A stretch of DNA of 64,000 nucleotides from Todiramphus chloris collaris (lineage: Eukaryota > Chordata > Aves > Coraciiformes > Alcedinidae): contig JANVCC010000073.1 of the NCBI GenBank assembly GCA_025345505.1, positions 11,269,108-11,333,107 on the forward strand. The letters run 5' to 3'. The notes beneath the pieces were generated by a model. The model saw only the letters and a list, made by a program, of their open reading frames with translations, made no database searches and was not told where the DNA came from. The position numbers were made by a program, and so were the translations under genes. Positions 37,097-49,058 of the stretch are shown piece after piece (positions within the stretch are counted from its first letter, which is position 1; every line of letters begins with the position of its first letter).

Positions 37097-38580
37097 CATA
37101 GAATCATAGAATTGTTTAGCTTGGAAAAGACCTTTAAGATCATTGAGTCCAACCATTAAAATAACACTGACAAGTTGACTGCTAAACCATGTCCCTAAGC
37201 ACCAAATCTACATGACTTTTAAACACATCCATGGATGGAGATTCAACCACTTCCCTGGGCGACCTGGTCTGGTGCTTGATAGCAATTTCAGTGAAAAAAA
37301 TTTACCTAATATCCAACCTAAATCTCCCCTGGTGCAACTTGAAGACATTTCATCTTGTCCTATCACTTGTCACGTGTGAGAAGAGGCTGGCATGTTCCTC
37401 TCTACAAGCTCCTTTCAGGTAGCTGTAGAGAACAATCAGGTCTCCCCTGACCCTCCTCTTCTTTAGACTAAATAACCCCAGTTCCCTCAGCTACTCCTCA
37501 TAAGATTTTGCTCTAGACCCTTCACCAGCTTTGTTGCCTTCTCTGAACTCTCTCCAGCAACTCAATGTCTTTCTTGTGGTGAGGGGACACAAAACTGAAC
37601 ACACCATTTGAGGTGCAGACTCACCAGTGCCAAGTACAGAGGTACAATCACTTCCCTAGTCCTGCTGGCCACGCTGTTTCTGATACAGGCCAGGATGCTG
37701 TTGGTCTTCTTGGTCACATGGACACACTGCTGGATCATATTTAGCTGGCTGTTGATGAAGACCTCCAGGTCCTTTTCTACTGGGCAGATATCTGGACACT
37801 CTTCCCCAAGCCTGTAGCATTGCTTGGGGTTGTTATGAGCCAAGTACATGATCTGGCACTTGGCCTTGCTGGACCTCACAGCAGTGGCCTCAGCCCATTG
37901 ATCCAGCTTGTCCAGGCCCCTCTGTAGAGCCTCCCTACCCTCAAGAAAATAATCACTTCCTATTGGTGTCACCTGCAAACTGACTGAGGGTACACTCTAT
38001 ATCCTTGTCAAGATCATTGATAAAGATATTAAACTGGAGTGGTCCCAGTACTGAGGCCTGGGGAACACCACTTGTGACTGGCCACCAACTGGATTTATCT
38101 CCATTCACAACTGTTTGGGCCCAGCCACCAAGACAGTGTTTTACCCAGCAGTGGGTCCAAGCCATGAGCAGCCAGTATTTTAATGAGAATGTTGTGGGAA
38201 GCGGTGTCAAAAGCTTTACTAAAGTCCAGGTAGACAAGATCCACATCCTTTCCTTCATCCACTAGGTGGGTCATCTTGTCATAGGAGGAGATCAGGTCCA
38301 TCAAGCAGGACCTGCTTTTCATGAACCCATGATGACTGGGTGTGATCCCCTGGTTGTCCTTTATAAGGTGAGTAATGGCACTCAAGATTATTTGCTCCAT
38401 AACTCTCCCTGGCATTGAGGTCAGACTGACAGGTCTGTAGTTCCTCAGATCCATTTTTTGGCCCTTCTTGTATATGGGTGTCACATTTACTATACTCCAG
38501 TCCACTGGGACCTCCCTGGTTAGGCAGTACTGTGGCTAAATGATGGAAAATGGCCTGGTGAGCAATTTGCACAGTGAACG
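37097..38580 (-). mobile_element. CR1 LINE, 1.5 kb, 5'-truncated, antisense
   Basis: The 3' end is 'catagaatcatagaattg' at 37097, followed by 'aagatcattgagtccaacc' and the long ORF2-derived stretch. Similarity ends at the RT fingers ('LLTRPFSII' on the minus strand) near 38575. It is the same general CR1 type as the copy at 18.95 kb, and both retain the '...GNYRPVSLT'-type RT text. Confidence 0.95.
37562..38575 (-). pseudogene. CR1 ORF2 reverse transcriptase relic
   Basis: Frame pieces on the minus strand in order: 38095-38505 has 'VTPIYKKGQKM', 'NYRPVSLTSMPG' and an intact motif A '[11 protein letters not shown]'. 37953-38258 has '[20 protein letters not shown]' and a mutated motif C, FAGD (37968-37979). 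37562-37978 has the thumb and C-terminal region ('KKTNSILACIRNSVASRTRE'). Frameshifts separate them. Loss of a catalytic Asp plus frameshifts makes the copy inactive. Confidence 0.9.
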
Positions 38581-41500
38581 ACTTCCTCATCTTACGAGCA
38601 CAGACCTGAACCCTCAGAAATCTAAGAGGATTTATCTGCTACAGTGGGACTGTCTGTGGCTGTCAGACAGGTTTTCATTCCCTTTTTAACTTTGCCCAGC
38701 AGTTCACTGCGAGGGTATTGACCCTGATCTCAATTTTAAAAGGTGGGAAAAAAATAATATCAGAAATGATATTCGTGTGGCACCTCAAATCTAACCTTCT
38801 TTGTCTGGAGACATATTCCTCAAGACATAGCAGCTACTGGCTTTCCTCCCAGTTCCTAACTCACATTTGCTGGCACATGCAAAAGTTTTGCTAGACCATC
38901 AGTGTAGGTTTGAAGAATTTTGTGCCCATGGCAGGATAGTAGAAAAATAAGGATGGGGTTTATGTTTAGCTAGCCCTATCTTCACTTTAGCAATCATTAC
39001 ATCTCCTTCACCCACAAATACAGGTGCATTTCAGGACTAGCTTTCATGGCCTCAGGGTCACTATATTTAAGCAAACAGACCTACATGTAAGTCAGAGGCA
39101 TGTAATTTAAATAATCAAAGCACAAACAGCACAGAAAGGTGAAAAAACAAATTGCTAGTTTGTTCCCAAAATAAGGTCATTCCAATACTAACACAACAAT
39201 ATACAACTCACCAGGAAGGGCACAAAGGCTCTTAGAGGCCAGTCCACTTCTTAACAATCATCACTGGTGGCAGGCGGGAGATAATCCAAAAACTGAAAAG
39301 GTTTTATTTTCTGGAAGTTTTGGATACCCTTTTTCTGAAACCACTCAACATAAATGCTCTCTACGTCATGAAGAAAAAGCTACATAGATTTTGACTTAAG
39401 AGATGCTGATATCAGAGGCAATCACTTGAATTGCAGCAGGCATGTATGTTTAGAGCCAGAGCAATGATGCCATTACTGCCAGGAGCATGGCATGCTGCTC
39501 CTGCCCAGATCTGGGACAGCCATATGGTAGGCATTAGGAAGACCTCCCACTATGCTGGAGCAGAGACCCAAGCAAACTGAGCATCACTTCCAATGACATA
39601 AAAACTGATCTCCAGGGAACATACAAGTTACTACTGCAAGGGTCTGACTTCAGATTGTCTTGTTGTTCCTAAGCTCAATTGATTTAGAGAAATTACAGCG
39701 GCATGGATTTCAAAGTGCATGTGTAGGTCCCACACTGCTACAGTCACTTGGCCTTAACCCTGCCATATGGGACATGTCTGCTTAAACCATGGTACCATTG
39801 TGACTCACAAACCCACCATGGATGAGAGAGAATGATTAACATGTATAAAACTCTGTGTTGTTTTTCGTCTGAAAAAAAGAAGCCTGGTAATTTGGAAGTC
39901 TGTTTTTTTAAAAGCTGCCTAGTATGTCAGGGAAAAAAGAAGAGAAGAAAAAGAGAATCAACCTTTTGCATCTGATTCATGTCTAAAAACACCCACGCAG
40001 CTCATCACACTGACCTCAAAAGACAGAAATGCTGCAGCAAAATGCTTCCAGAGAGGGAATCCATGGGCACTAAACTGCAGTGAACAAAGAGCCCATGAAT
40101 GATCATCTCTTCATAGATAATCTGCTGAGCAAATATTAATACAGTTAGTGCTGATTCTTGAGTCTCATTGTTTTCAAGTTATACTGAATTTTTTGAAGAA
40201 TGGAAACTTGTTACTGCCCTCAGCAGATCTGATTTGTGAGAAAAAAACTGAGAAAAGACTAATAAAGCTCTCTGTGTAAGCAAGCAGAAACTGGGTATGG
40301 CCAGAATGACAGATGATGCTTAGTGTTGTTTTCTGGCTGGTCCAGAAACACTGTTCTTCTGTCTCTCAAAAAGTGGTATTGCCAATGACTGCTTGCGGTG
40401 CTGTCTCAATCTGTCATATAACAAGCTGGTCTAGATCTATTGAGAAGGATAGGTCTGAGGGGCCTTTCATTGCCCTGTGCTCATGCGCTAGGTGCCCAAA
40501 CAGTAAAACTCTGCTCTTGAAGAATTGCATACTCCCCAGCTGTAGCTCAGCCCATCCTGTGCAGGAGGTTGCTCATGGCTCCCTAGAAGTTAAGAGGCTT
40601 CATATTAAAGTATGGCCTAGAGCAATAGGCCAGGCAGTACCTCATCTCTGTGGTGATCATTGAATCCAGGCAAAGAAAAATCCCTTTTCTTCATCCCAAG
40701 AAGGGTAAAGAAGAAACCTACTGCTTGGATATCTACAGATGAACCTGCACAAATATGAAATTATCATCCATGATTGATCAGATCCCAGAGGTTTTCAGCC
40801 TCTTTTCCCATTGTTTCATGTGTTCTCCAGCTAGTTTCTGACTTCTCCATAAATTTTTGAACTCCTTATAAGGTGAATATGTCCATGGAAGTGGAATCAT
40901 TAGAGAGCTTGCACAGCTTGCTCAGTACACTTCCAAGCTTGTAAACAACAGCCTTCAACATTCAATCCAGTCAGTTCTTGCTAAGAAAAAAGTAGACTGC
41001 AGCTATCTGTTGTGTCAGTACTGTAACCAGTGGTGTTAATACATGTGTCCAGAAATATTGATGAGAAAATATTCATAACTAAGAAGAAAAATCCCTACTA
41101 TGTCAGTCCAAGCACAGGACCCCCCAGACCAGACCTCTGAAAAGTGCAATTTGAGTTATTTTGGAACGAGACAACCTGCACAACAAAACAACAAGCTCTT
41201 CCTTATAAGCTCTTCATTCATACCTTATAATTATCCAGGATAGTTTTTCACACTTTTAGCATTGTTAAACATTGTTCTGGGAAATTCCTGACCTAATACT
41301 GAGGGTGGTACAAAAATTATGCGTGCCTGAATGTAAAACATCCTATAAATATATAGAACAATATCAAAATGCCAAACTGACATTTTATTCCAAAAGGTGA
41401 GTGAAAACCAGTTAGCAATCAGTTTAAGCATTTTGTAAGAATTTATCTTTTACTTTCCAAATATAAACACTTTTTAGAGATTTAAAACCAGTTTGTACAG

Positions 41501-42055
41501 AAAAAAAAATAATAATAGTACATAAAAACCTAAGTTTGAGAGAGCATCATATTAAGTCACACAATTGTCTACCAGTCCTGATATGTCACTTCTAACAGGA
41601 GCTGAAAGCAAAGGGAAGGAAAAAAAAAAAAAAAGAAGACAAGACCATGAGATACTCTCTATTAACTTAAAACCCTCTCAACTCATTTGACTCTGAGGCA
41701 GATGTAATTTCTCTGTCTTTAGAAGCCCTAGTAGGAATTCCATCATTAGCTGACCTTTTTTCCACCTGATACCATGTAAACCTTTGCCATCTGTGATGAC
41801 CCTTTGCAGGAACGTCTACAGTTCAGCTACCAGCCAAGTGAAGAATCACAGTCCTTTGCTTTCTTCCAAATCACTGCTATCAGTTTTATTTGATGCCTCC
41901 ACATGCTTGCAGTGGAGGAGAGGTCAACATTCATTGTCCAAACACTATCTCTATTCAGCTCATATGTATATATGCTGTGGATATACAGATGAGATATTGA
42001 AGAAGATAATGGATAGTATAACAGAACAGATATTCAAATTCAATATAACAATATA
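38581..42055. other. Non-coding DNA, no gene seen
   Basis: The longest frame is 116 codons (40313-40663) with no recognisable domain. No CR1, MIR or LTR element is recognised in 3.4 kb. An A15-type run lies near 41620. Confidence 0.5.
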
Positions 42056-43020
42056 ATCATGGAATCATAGAATACTGGGTTGGAAGGCACTGCGAGGATC
42101 GTCGAGTCCAACCTTTTGAGGTGAACTATATATATGTAGTTTAAATGAGATAGCCCAGCACCCTATCAAGCTGAGTCATAAAATGGTCCAGTGTAGGGAA
42201 ATCCACCACCTTGGGAGATTATTCCAATGTCTAATTGTTGTCAGCATGAAAAAATTACTTCTGGAGTCCAATTGGAATCTCCCTAGGGGTAACTTGTACC
42301 CATTGCTCCTTGTCTTTTCTGTGTAACTCCTTGCAAAAAGGGAGTCTCCATCTTCTTAGTAGCCACCTTTTATATACTGGTACATGGTAATAAGGTCTCC
42401 CCTAAGCCTTCTCAAGGCTGAATAAACTCAGTTTTCTCAGCCTTTCTTCATGTGGATCCTCTCCAGCCTGTCTGCATCTTTTATGTATAGTGGGGACCAA
42501 AACTGAACACCAGCACTGAGTAGAGTGGGATAATGACTTCTTTATCTTTGCTGGTCATGTCCTTGTTAATGCAACCCAGTATCCCGTTGGCTTTCTTTGC
42601 CAGTGTAGCACACTGTTCACTCATGTTGAGCTTTTTGTCCACCAAGACCCCCTGGTCCTTTTCCACAGGGCTGCTCTCCATCCAGGTGGATTCCAGTCTG
42701 AGATGCATTCCTGGGTTATATATTCCCAGTTTCAAGATCCTACACTTGTCTCTGCTGAACTTCATAAGGTTCCTGCTAGCCCACTCCTCCAGACTGCCTA
42801 GGTCTTTCTGGAGGGTGGCTCTCCCTTCTGGAGAACTTCCCCACTCATTTTGGTCTCATCTGCAAACTTCATCAGGGTGCTCTTGATCCCAACATCCGAA
42901 TCACTTATGAAGATGTTAAAAAGCCTTGGGCCCAATATTGATCCCTGGGGGACCTCGTCTGTGACTGATTGCCAGTTTGAGAAAGACTATTGACTACCAG
43001 CCTCTGGGTATGGCCTTTAG
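42056..43020 (-). mobile_element. CR1 LINE fragment of a distinct subfamily, antisense
   Basis: The 3' end at about 42056 reads 'atcatggaatcatagaata', followed by 'gaggatcgtcgagtccaac'. ORF2 text on the minus strand includes 'VEKDQGVLVDKKLNMSEQC' and 'LAKKANGILGCI' (42481-42765). Further 5' is a palm region with motif C as FADE (42855-42866) next to 'LGPRLFNIF'-like text. Its 3' UTR differs from the other copies here, so it represents another, probably older, CR1 lineage. It is 5'-truncated near 43020 and not functional. Confidence 0.92.
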
Positions 43021-44574
43021 AAGCCATGTATATTATATAATAATATAGTCTTTTGATAGATTGATAGGTTCCTCCTTTCCCAAGCTGTCACGAAGCGAGA
43101 AATTTCAAAGGCTTCATTTTCAACATTTCTGCATAAAAAACCCCAATTTAAAAATAGCAGAATTTCTTTTGATACAAAAAAAATCTGGCTTCTGTTAAGC
43201 AGTGCTGTAGAACAAGCACATTCTGTGGCACTTTTCTTCTATTGTTTCTTTCCAGATACAAGCTCTGCACTGTCCTCTTTTCAGGTGACATCTGTCAGTA
43301 AGATGATGTGAGGTGCAGTTTAGAAGATTCCTTTTTCACCTACTCAAGAAAGGAGAGTTCTGAGGCTTGCAGCAGGGAAGTGATTTCTTGCCATTTTCTC
43401 TGTGCTTAACTGCAGGCTTCCACCTCTGGTCTGCAACACCTCAGGGAAAACACATATTACATATAAGCTGTCAAGACAAGGTAACTCACTGAAGGAAGTC
43501 ATAGTCAGGAGGCTTAAATTAGCTGTAGAGGAGGCTGCATCTTCACTGGAAAATACTTAGATGTTGCATACTGATCAAAACTGAAAACAGAGAGGGGAGC
43601 CCTGGATGCAGTGGTTAGCAGAGAATTGATAGAACCAGCATTTGTTCTTCTCCCTCCTATGGCCTGAAATACTGCTTCTCTTCTTTTTAATGTATGCACA
43701 CTTTTGGTCTCTATTCACTTTAACCAGAGCACCAGAGGCTTTCCTCTCACAGATGCTTTGCATTTTTTGTTTTGGGCTGTTGTTTTGGGTTTGTTTTTTT
43801 TTTCTTTCTTATTTTTCTTCTCCTCATTTGCCCCTTTTTCTTCTCTCCAAAGAGCTTTCTTGTGTGGCAAATGGCAGCCACCTGCTTCTATTGTGAGGCT
43901 GCTCACAGATGTGAACAGCCACTTTACTGAACACAACTGCCTTTGGGCAGAAGCAGGCCCAGCTGGGACTAAGATCTACAAGTGGACAATTAGAAGCCAA
44001 GTAGTGGACTAAAGCTGGTTATTTTTATTGCTGCCCTGAGGAGATAGGTCAGGCAAGGCAAAATATTAGTATAACCATTAAACTGTAAGCATCTGAGGCT
44101 TCTGGAGGCCCTGAAACACCTGCATGCCACATTTCTGCACAGCACCAGCTAAGCATGAAGATGTTTTTCTCATCATAGTGTTTGCAGCAGGAAAAGTATG
44201 GACAGAGAAGCATGAGGCACCCTTGGTTATTATATTTATATCTCGTTTTAAAAGCCATTTTTGTATTTTCACTTTGCTCCATGTTATGATTTTTCAGTGC
44301 TGGCTGTCAGCACCACTTGTCACTGGCAGAATGGCATGTTCCACTTGCACGTGCATAGGGTGAGATGGTGACAATCTGTGCCCCCATCACCAGAACAAAC
44401 CCAGATACACAGGGCAGACTCCAGGTGACCCATCTGTCCAGTGTTGCTGCTGGAGGAACTGAAAAATAGGTGGCCAGAGATTTTTTTTTTACACTTGTTT
44501 ACACATCAGCACCATCAATTGCTGTTTGGCAGAGCTGGGCTGCTCTGTGAGGTAAGGATGTAGATAAGAGGTGA
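43021..44574. other. Non-coding DNA, nothing recognised
   Basis: Open frames up to 102 codons through a T-rich tract near 43780-43850, with no recognisable product. No interspersed repeat is recognised. Confidence 0.5.
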
Positions 44575-45194
44575 ACATTGCAATATCCATGAGCCAGAAG
44601 TGTGCCCTTGGGGCCAAGAAGGCCAATGGTATCCCAGGGTGCTTTAAGAAGAGTGTGTCCAGCAGGTCAAGGGAGGTTCTCCTCCCCTGTCTACTAGTGA
44701 CACCACATATGGAGTACTGTGTCCAGTTCTGGGTCCCTCCCAATTCAGGAAAGAGTCCAGGGGAGGGATATGAAGATGATCAGGGATAGGAGCATCTTTC
44801 TTACTAGGAGAGGTTGAGAGACCTGGGTCTCTTTAGCTAGGAGAAGAAAAGTCTGAGCAGGGATCTTATCAATGATTATAAATATCTAGATGGTGGGTGT
44901 CAAGACAATGAGGTCAGACTCTTTTCAATGTTGCCCAGTGACAGGACAAGGGGCAAGGGCACAAGCTGAAACACAGGAAATTTGACCTAAACGTAAGGAG
45001 AAACTTCCTCACTGTGGGTGACGTGACACCAGAACAAGCTTTCCAGAGAGGCTGTGGAGTGTCTTTCTCTGGAGACTTCCAAAACCCACCTGGATGGAGT
45101 CCTGGGCAACTTGCTCTAGGCAAACATGCTTTGGCAGTGGGGTTGGACTAAATGATCTCCAGAGGTCCCTTCCAACCTCTACCATTCTATGATG
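44575..45194 (+). mobile_element. CR1 LINE 3' fragment, 0.6 kb
   Basis: Starts in the ORF2 C-terminal region ('MSQKCALGAKKANGIPGC', 'HMEYCVQFW') and runs to the 3' UTR 'ggttggactaaatgatctcc', ending 'ccattctatgatg'. The frame is interrupted after 'PGEGYEDDQG'. The tail is of the same subfamily as 36366-36607. The antisense open frame at 45009-45299 is a shadow of the CR1 tail. Confidence 0.92.
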
Positions 45195-47169
45195 TAGAAG
45201 TATCCTTGAATTGTAGATATGCCAGTGGAAAACTGCAAAAGCCTGCTGGGAATGACTTCCCTCATCACAGACATCTGTCTGGACTTTGTTTCTTTCCAAT
45301 TTTCAGGTGTATTTTATGGCAGGAAAAGGAACATTAGCGACCAAACTGAAACCTGCTTGACTGAATCCTCCACATACTCTTACGACTGCTCTTCAAGGCA
45401 CAGTGACACCTCATGTAGTGCCAACCTGGCAGTGGAGTTCCCAGAATAGATGCACATGATTTTTTTAAAATCTGTTGTGATGTCAGAAAACTTACCTTTT
45501 TAGCTTTTGCCTTATCTGCCAGATATAGCTTGCTGGTGGTTGCTGAGCCATAAATAGAGGCTAGCAGTTGACGTAGGCTAAGATTCACAAAATCATTTGA
45601 AGAAGTTAAAGATCACTAAAAGGCACGCGGAATCTCTACTACATGGCTTTCATTTGCTTAATCTCAAAGCATGATGAAAGGTGCAAAAATGTGATAGAAA
45701 TACACAGTACTTCATTGTAATTCAGGGAAGCTCTTCCAAAATATTTTATATCTATCATTGTGCAAGACTTAAGGCAGAAAGTAAATAAATATTTTTGTTT
45801 GGCCTAAAAAAGTCAAAGGCTGAGAAGATGGACAGATAGAGCGACTTGTGCTCCATTTTCAGGCACAATTCATCTCTCTGCCTGCAGTGACTGGAATGAA
45901 TCATCTCCTAGAAGTGGACTATAAATGCAGCTTTGGTTGAAAGCTTCATATGGAGACATCTAACCATACATATCAGAAATGAAATGAGGAATTAGAGTCT
46001 GCCCACCTTTTACAGCTTACCAGTGAAACTCCCCAGCAGATAGGGTCCTCAGCACAAGCTGAACATTGCTGGGGGCCCAGCAGGGTGAATCCAGACTGCA
46101 ACCTCCTCATTCCTAAAACCCACTGGGACTTTCTGTATGTCAGCTGGCAGGGCACTGTTCATTCTCGGACAGACCAAAGCCCACCTCACTTCTAAACATC
46201 TATTCAGTTAAAACAGTGAATACAACCAGTGAATCAAAAACATCAGAGTCCAAACAGCAACATGAATCTGGCTAAGAGGTTGGTAGAGGTTGTATATTTA
46301 AGCTAGAAGCATTTACTGTTCTTGCTTCCTACTTATTTACCACAAAGAAAGAACATGCAATGATACAATGCCTGAAGATACAGTAACATGTATCTACTTC
46401 TTAAGAAGCTTGTGAGCACACCCAGGGATCACTTATGCAGTACAGAAGGCTTCCTCCACCCTTTACTAAATGTCTTTCCTTAAAGACACGTGCAAGGTCT
46501 CCCCCCCAGCCTGCCTCAGCCCCCCCCTTCATTCACTTCCTTAAATTGCTGAAAATCAGGTTATGCAACTCCAGATCATGAATTAGAATCTTCACCCTTT
46601 CATATCTATGATTAAGGACATATGTACTATTCTAACACAGTATCTTTAGCAACAAAACTTTGTCTTTCACTATCTGATCTTCATGTAAGTAAAAAAAAAA
46701 AAAAAAAAGCTAGGGGTTAATGTGATTAAGTAATTTTTTGAATGGTTGCGGTTCCCAGGATATATCTGACTCCTTTCCCAGGCTTGTTTCCCTGGAAGCC
46801 TCTTTCAAGAGCACAAAGTCATTGAACAGCCATCTATTACACAGTTGATTCTAGTTGCTATGATGCAATTAGCCATCAACAAAATAGTCTGACAGATAAA
46901 TCAAACTACATTGCACCAATTAGCACTTTTTTGATGGACGACTGAGTCACCTATGACACTAGTAGCTGTAACAGGTCTCATACTGATGAGAAGTGTGTTC
47001 AGCCCCAGAAGGCCCCCTTGCCTGTAAACCAGAAAATCCTCACATTGGATTCACATAGTCATGAGAAATAGATCTCCAGAGCAAGAGGAGTGAATGGTAT
47101 CCAGTGAACATTTCTGAATCTGGAAGTCTTTAATCTTAAACAATTAAAGAATGTGATTAAAATTATTTT
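45195..47169. other. Non-coding DNA, no gene seen
   Basis: No exon is recognised. An A18 run lies at 46691-46708. No interspersed repeat is recognised before the CR1 that starts at 47170. Confidence 0.5.
46691..46708. repeat. A18 homopolymer
   Basis: Uninterrupted run of 18 A preceded by 'gtaagt'. Simple repeat. Confidence 0.95.
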
Positions 47170-47253
47170 CACAGAATCACAGAGTGTTAGGGGTTGAAAG
47201 GGACCTTGGAGATCTTCGAGTTCAACCCCCCTGCCAGGGCAGGATCGTATAAA

Positions 47254-47330
47254 CTACCCTACAACCTAATCTACCCTACAACCTAATCTACCCTACAACC
47301 TAATCTACCCTACAACCTAATCTACCCTAA
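47254..47330 (-). repeat. 17-bp minisatellite inside CR1 3' UTR, 4.4 copies
   Basis: The unit 'ctaccctacaacctaat' repeats exactly at 47254, 47271, 47288 and 47305 and then partially. On the CR1 sense strand this reads 'attaggttgtagggtag'. It lies just after the ORF2 stop. The sister CR1 at 48.7-49.2 kb has the same array with only 2.4 copies and one base different per unit. Confidence 0.95.
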
Positions 47331-47990
47331 CACAGGTCACTCAGGAACGCATCCAGGTGAGTTTTGAAAATCTCCAGAGAAGGAGACTCCACAACCTCTC
47401 TGGGCAACCTGTTCCAGTGCTCTGTGACCCTTACTGTAAAGAAGTTCCTCCTCATGTTAAGGTGGAACCTCTTGTGCTCCATCTTATATCCATTCCCCCT
47501 AGTCCTATCACAAGGCATGAGTGAGAAGAGGCTGTCCCTTTCCTCTTGACACTTAGCCCTCATATATTTATAAACATTTATCAAATCCCCTCTCAGTCTT
47601 CTCTTTTCCAGACTAAAGAGCCCCAGGTGTCTCAGCCTCTCCTCATAAGGCATGTGCTCCAGTCCCTTAATCATCCTTGTAGCCCTCTGTTGGACTCTCT
47701 CAAGCAGATCCCTGTCTCTCTTGAACTGGGGAGCCCAGAACTGGACACAATACTCCAGGTGAGGTCTCACCAGTGCAGAGTAGAGGGGGAGGAGAACCTC
47801 CTTCGATCTGCTGGACAGGATCCTCTTGATACACCCCAGGATACCATTGGCCTTCGTGGCCACAAGGGCACATTGCTGCTCCATGGAGAACTTGTCCACC
47901 AGGACTCCCAAGTCTTTCTCCACAAGACTGCTCTCCAGCAGATCACTTCTCAGTCTGTACTGGTGTAATTTATTATTCTTACCTAGATTT
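47327..47990 (-). pseudogene. CR1 ORF2 C-terminal fragment, still open
   Basis: About 220 codons read without interruption, from 'LGKNNKLHQYRLRSDLLESS' through 'YCVQFWAPQFKRDRDLLERV' to the natural C-terminus near '...[17 protein letters not shown]' and the stop. It starts downstream of the RT catalytic motifs, so it encodes only the thumb and C-terminal region and cannot act as an enzyme. The Met at 48010 lies in flanking DNA, not in CR1. The preserved frame reflects youth rather than selection. Plus-strand frames at 47546-47968 and 47826-48080 are antisense shadows. Confidence 0.88.
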
Positions 47991-48026
47991 GAAAATACAG
48001 TCATAACCACTCCTTTCCATTACTGG

Positions 48027-48416
48027 ACAAGCAGCAAGAACACAGTCCTGCCTGGAATAATTTCAAGAAAACTAAACTGAGATACAGAAGATAATATAAA
48101 GCTTATAATAGTACATCTCAGATTATTTATGTCTGTGGAAGAAGTGCAGGTCTCTGCCTGGTGACTTTCATGTTGCTCCATACAGGTTTTCTTGGAAGAT
48201 TTCAATTTCAGATTAAAGATTTATGAACTTCATGTTAGTGACAGTATAGCAAGTTTGCAGGTGATCTGTGAAAAGGCATACAATGTTTGAGGGCAAAACT
48301 ATCTTAATCCAGAAGTTTTTTTTATTATTTATTTCTTTTTAAGAGAAAATAGAGGAAACTTGTACCTTAGAAATTCTTAGAGAATACCTAGATTGGCAGT
48401 CAAGTTAAAAACCAAA
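48027..48416 (+). repeat. Duplicated ~400-bp non-CR1 segment, copy B
   Basis: Direct-orientation match to 35951-36356, about 90% identical by eye. It starts with the single word 'acaagcagcaag' and ends at 'ttaaaaaccaaa', the same limits as copy A. Upstream, about 40 bp separate it from the truncated 5' end of the antisense CR1. Downstream is unrelated DNA. It sits inside the spacer of the inverted CR1 pair. Identity and origin are unknown. Confidence 0.9.
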
Positions 48417-48634
48417 TTTCACTCTTAACACTTGTTTTGATAATTTCAAATTCAGTGCTCTTTCACTTAAATCAATACAGAGTCTGCAGTAAGGCCAAAG
48501 AAAGCATTACCATGACCTGTGCAACTTCTGTATTTCCTTCGCAGGTTTTCACTTCTGTACTAAGGAATCCCATCAGGAATGGGGCCTGTTCACCCAAAAC
48601 ACCTGCTAGTTTAGACATGGCAAATTAGTTTTCA
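48417..48634. other. Spacer DNA within inverted CR1 pair
   Basis: About 220 bp of AT-rich sequence with no match noticed elsewhere in the window and no recognised gene. Confidence 0.5.
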
Positions 48635-48668
48635 GTTAATACATAGAGTATTAACTCTATGTATTAAC
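48635..48668. repeat. Perfect 15-bp-arm hairpin with 4-bp loop
   Basis: Left arm gttaatacatagagt (48635-48649) and right arm actctatgtattaac (48654-48668) are exact reverse complements around 'atta'. It lies just before the 5' truncation point of the sense CR1 (about 48686). Such perfect short-loop hairpins are typical products of template switching, either in DNA replication or during target-primed insertion. Confidence 0.92.
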
Positions 48669-48800
48669 CAGTATGTATATGTACCAGGAGGGCTATAAGG
48701 ATGATCAAGGGACTGGAGCACATGCCTTATGAGGAGAGACTGAGACACCTGGGGCTCTTTAGGTCTCTTTAGTCTGGAAAAGAGAAGACTGAGAGGGGAT

Positions 48801-49058
48801 TTGATAAATGTTTATAAATATATGAGGGCTAAGTGTCAAGAGGAAAGGGACAGCCTCTTCTCACTTGTGCCTTGTGATAGGACTAGGGGGAATGGATATA
48901 AGATGGAGCACAAAAGGTTCCACCTTAACATGAGGAGGAACTTCTTTACAGTAAGGGTCACAGAGCACTGGAACAGGCTGCCCAGAGAGGTTGTGGAGTC
49001 TCCTTCTCTGGAGATTTTCAAAACTCACCTGGATGCGTTCCTGAGTGACCTGTGTTAG
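48801..49058 (+). pseudogene. CR1 ORF2 C-terminus, 85 codons
   Basis: An open stretch encoding the last 85 residues of CR1 ORF2 ('[19 protein letters not shown]' to the stop). It differs from the left arm's copy by a single residue (Val for Met after 'SLFSL'). It carries no catalytic domain. The initiating Met is internal to ORF2, so this is not an independent gene. Confidence 0.9.

Larger units (their letters stand above)
47170..47990 (-). mobile_element. Young CR1 LINE 3' fragment, left arm of inverted pair
   Basis: The 3' end is 'cacagaatcacagagtgtt', the antisense of the '...gtgattctgtga' tail. The antisense 3' UTR reads 'ggaccttggagatcttcga'. ORF2 similarity runs to about 47985, then stops at a 5' truncation. 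Its 3' 525 bp are about 98% identical by eye to 48686-49187 in the opposite orientation. The differences are some ten substitutions, an 11-bp insertion in the other copy and minisatellite copy number. Low divergence marks it as one of the youngest insertions in the window. Confidence 0.94.

Noticed and set aside
47254..47330. Interstitial telomeric repeat (words like TTAGG and AGGGT)
   Set aside because: The period is 17 bp with a fixed non-TTAGGG unit and it lies within the CR1 3' UTR, so it is a CR1 minisatellite.
47546..47968. 140-codon plus-strand ORF inside the CR1 at 47.2-48.0 kb
   Set aside because: Antisense shadow of the intact ORF2 C-terminal frame on the minus strand.
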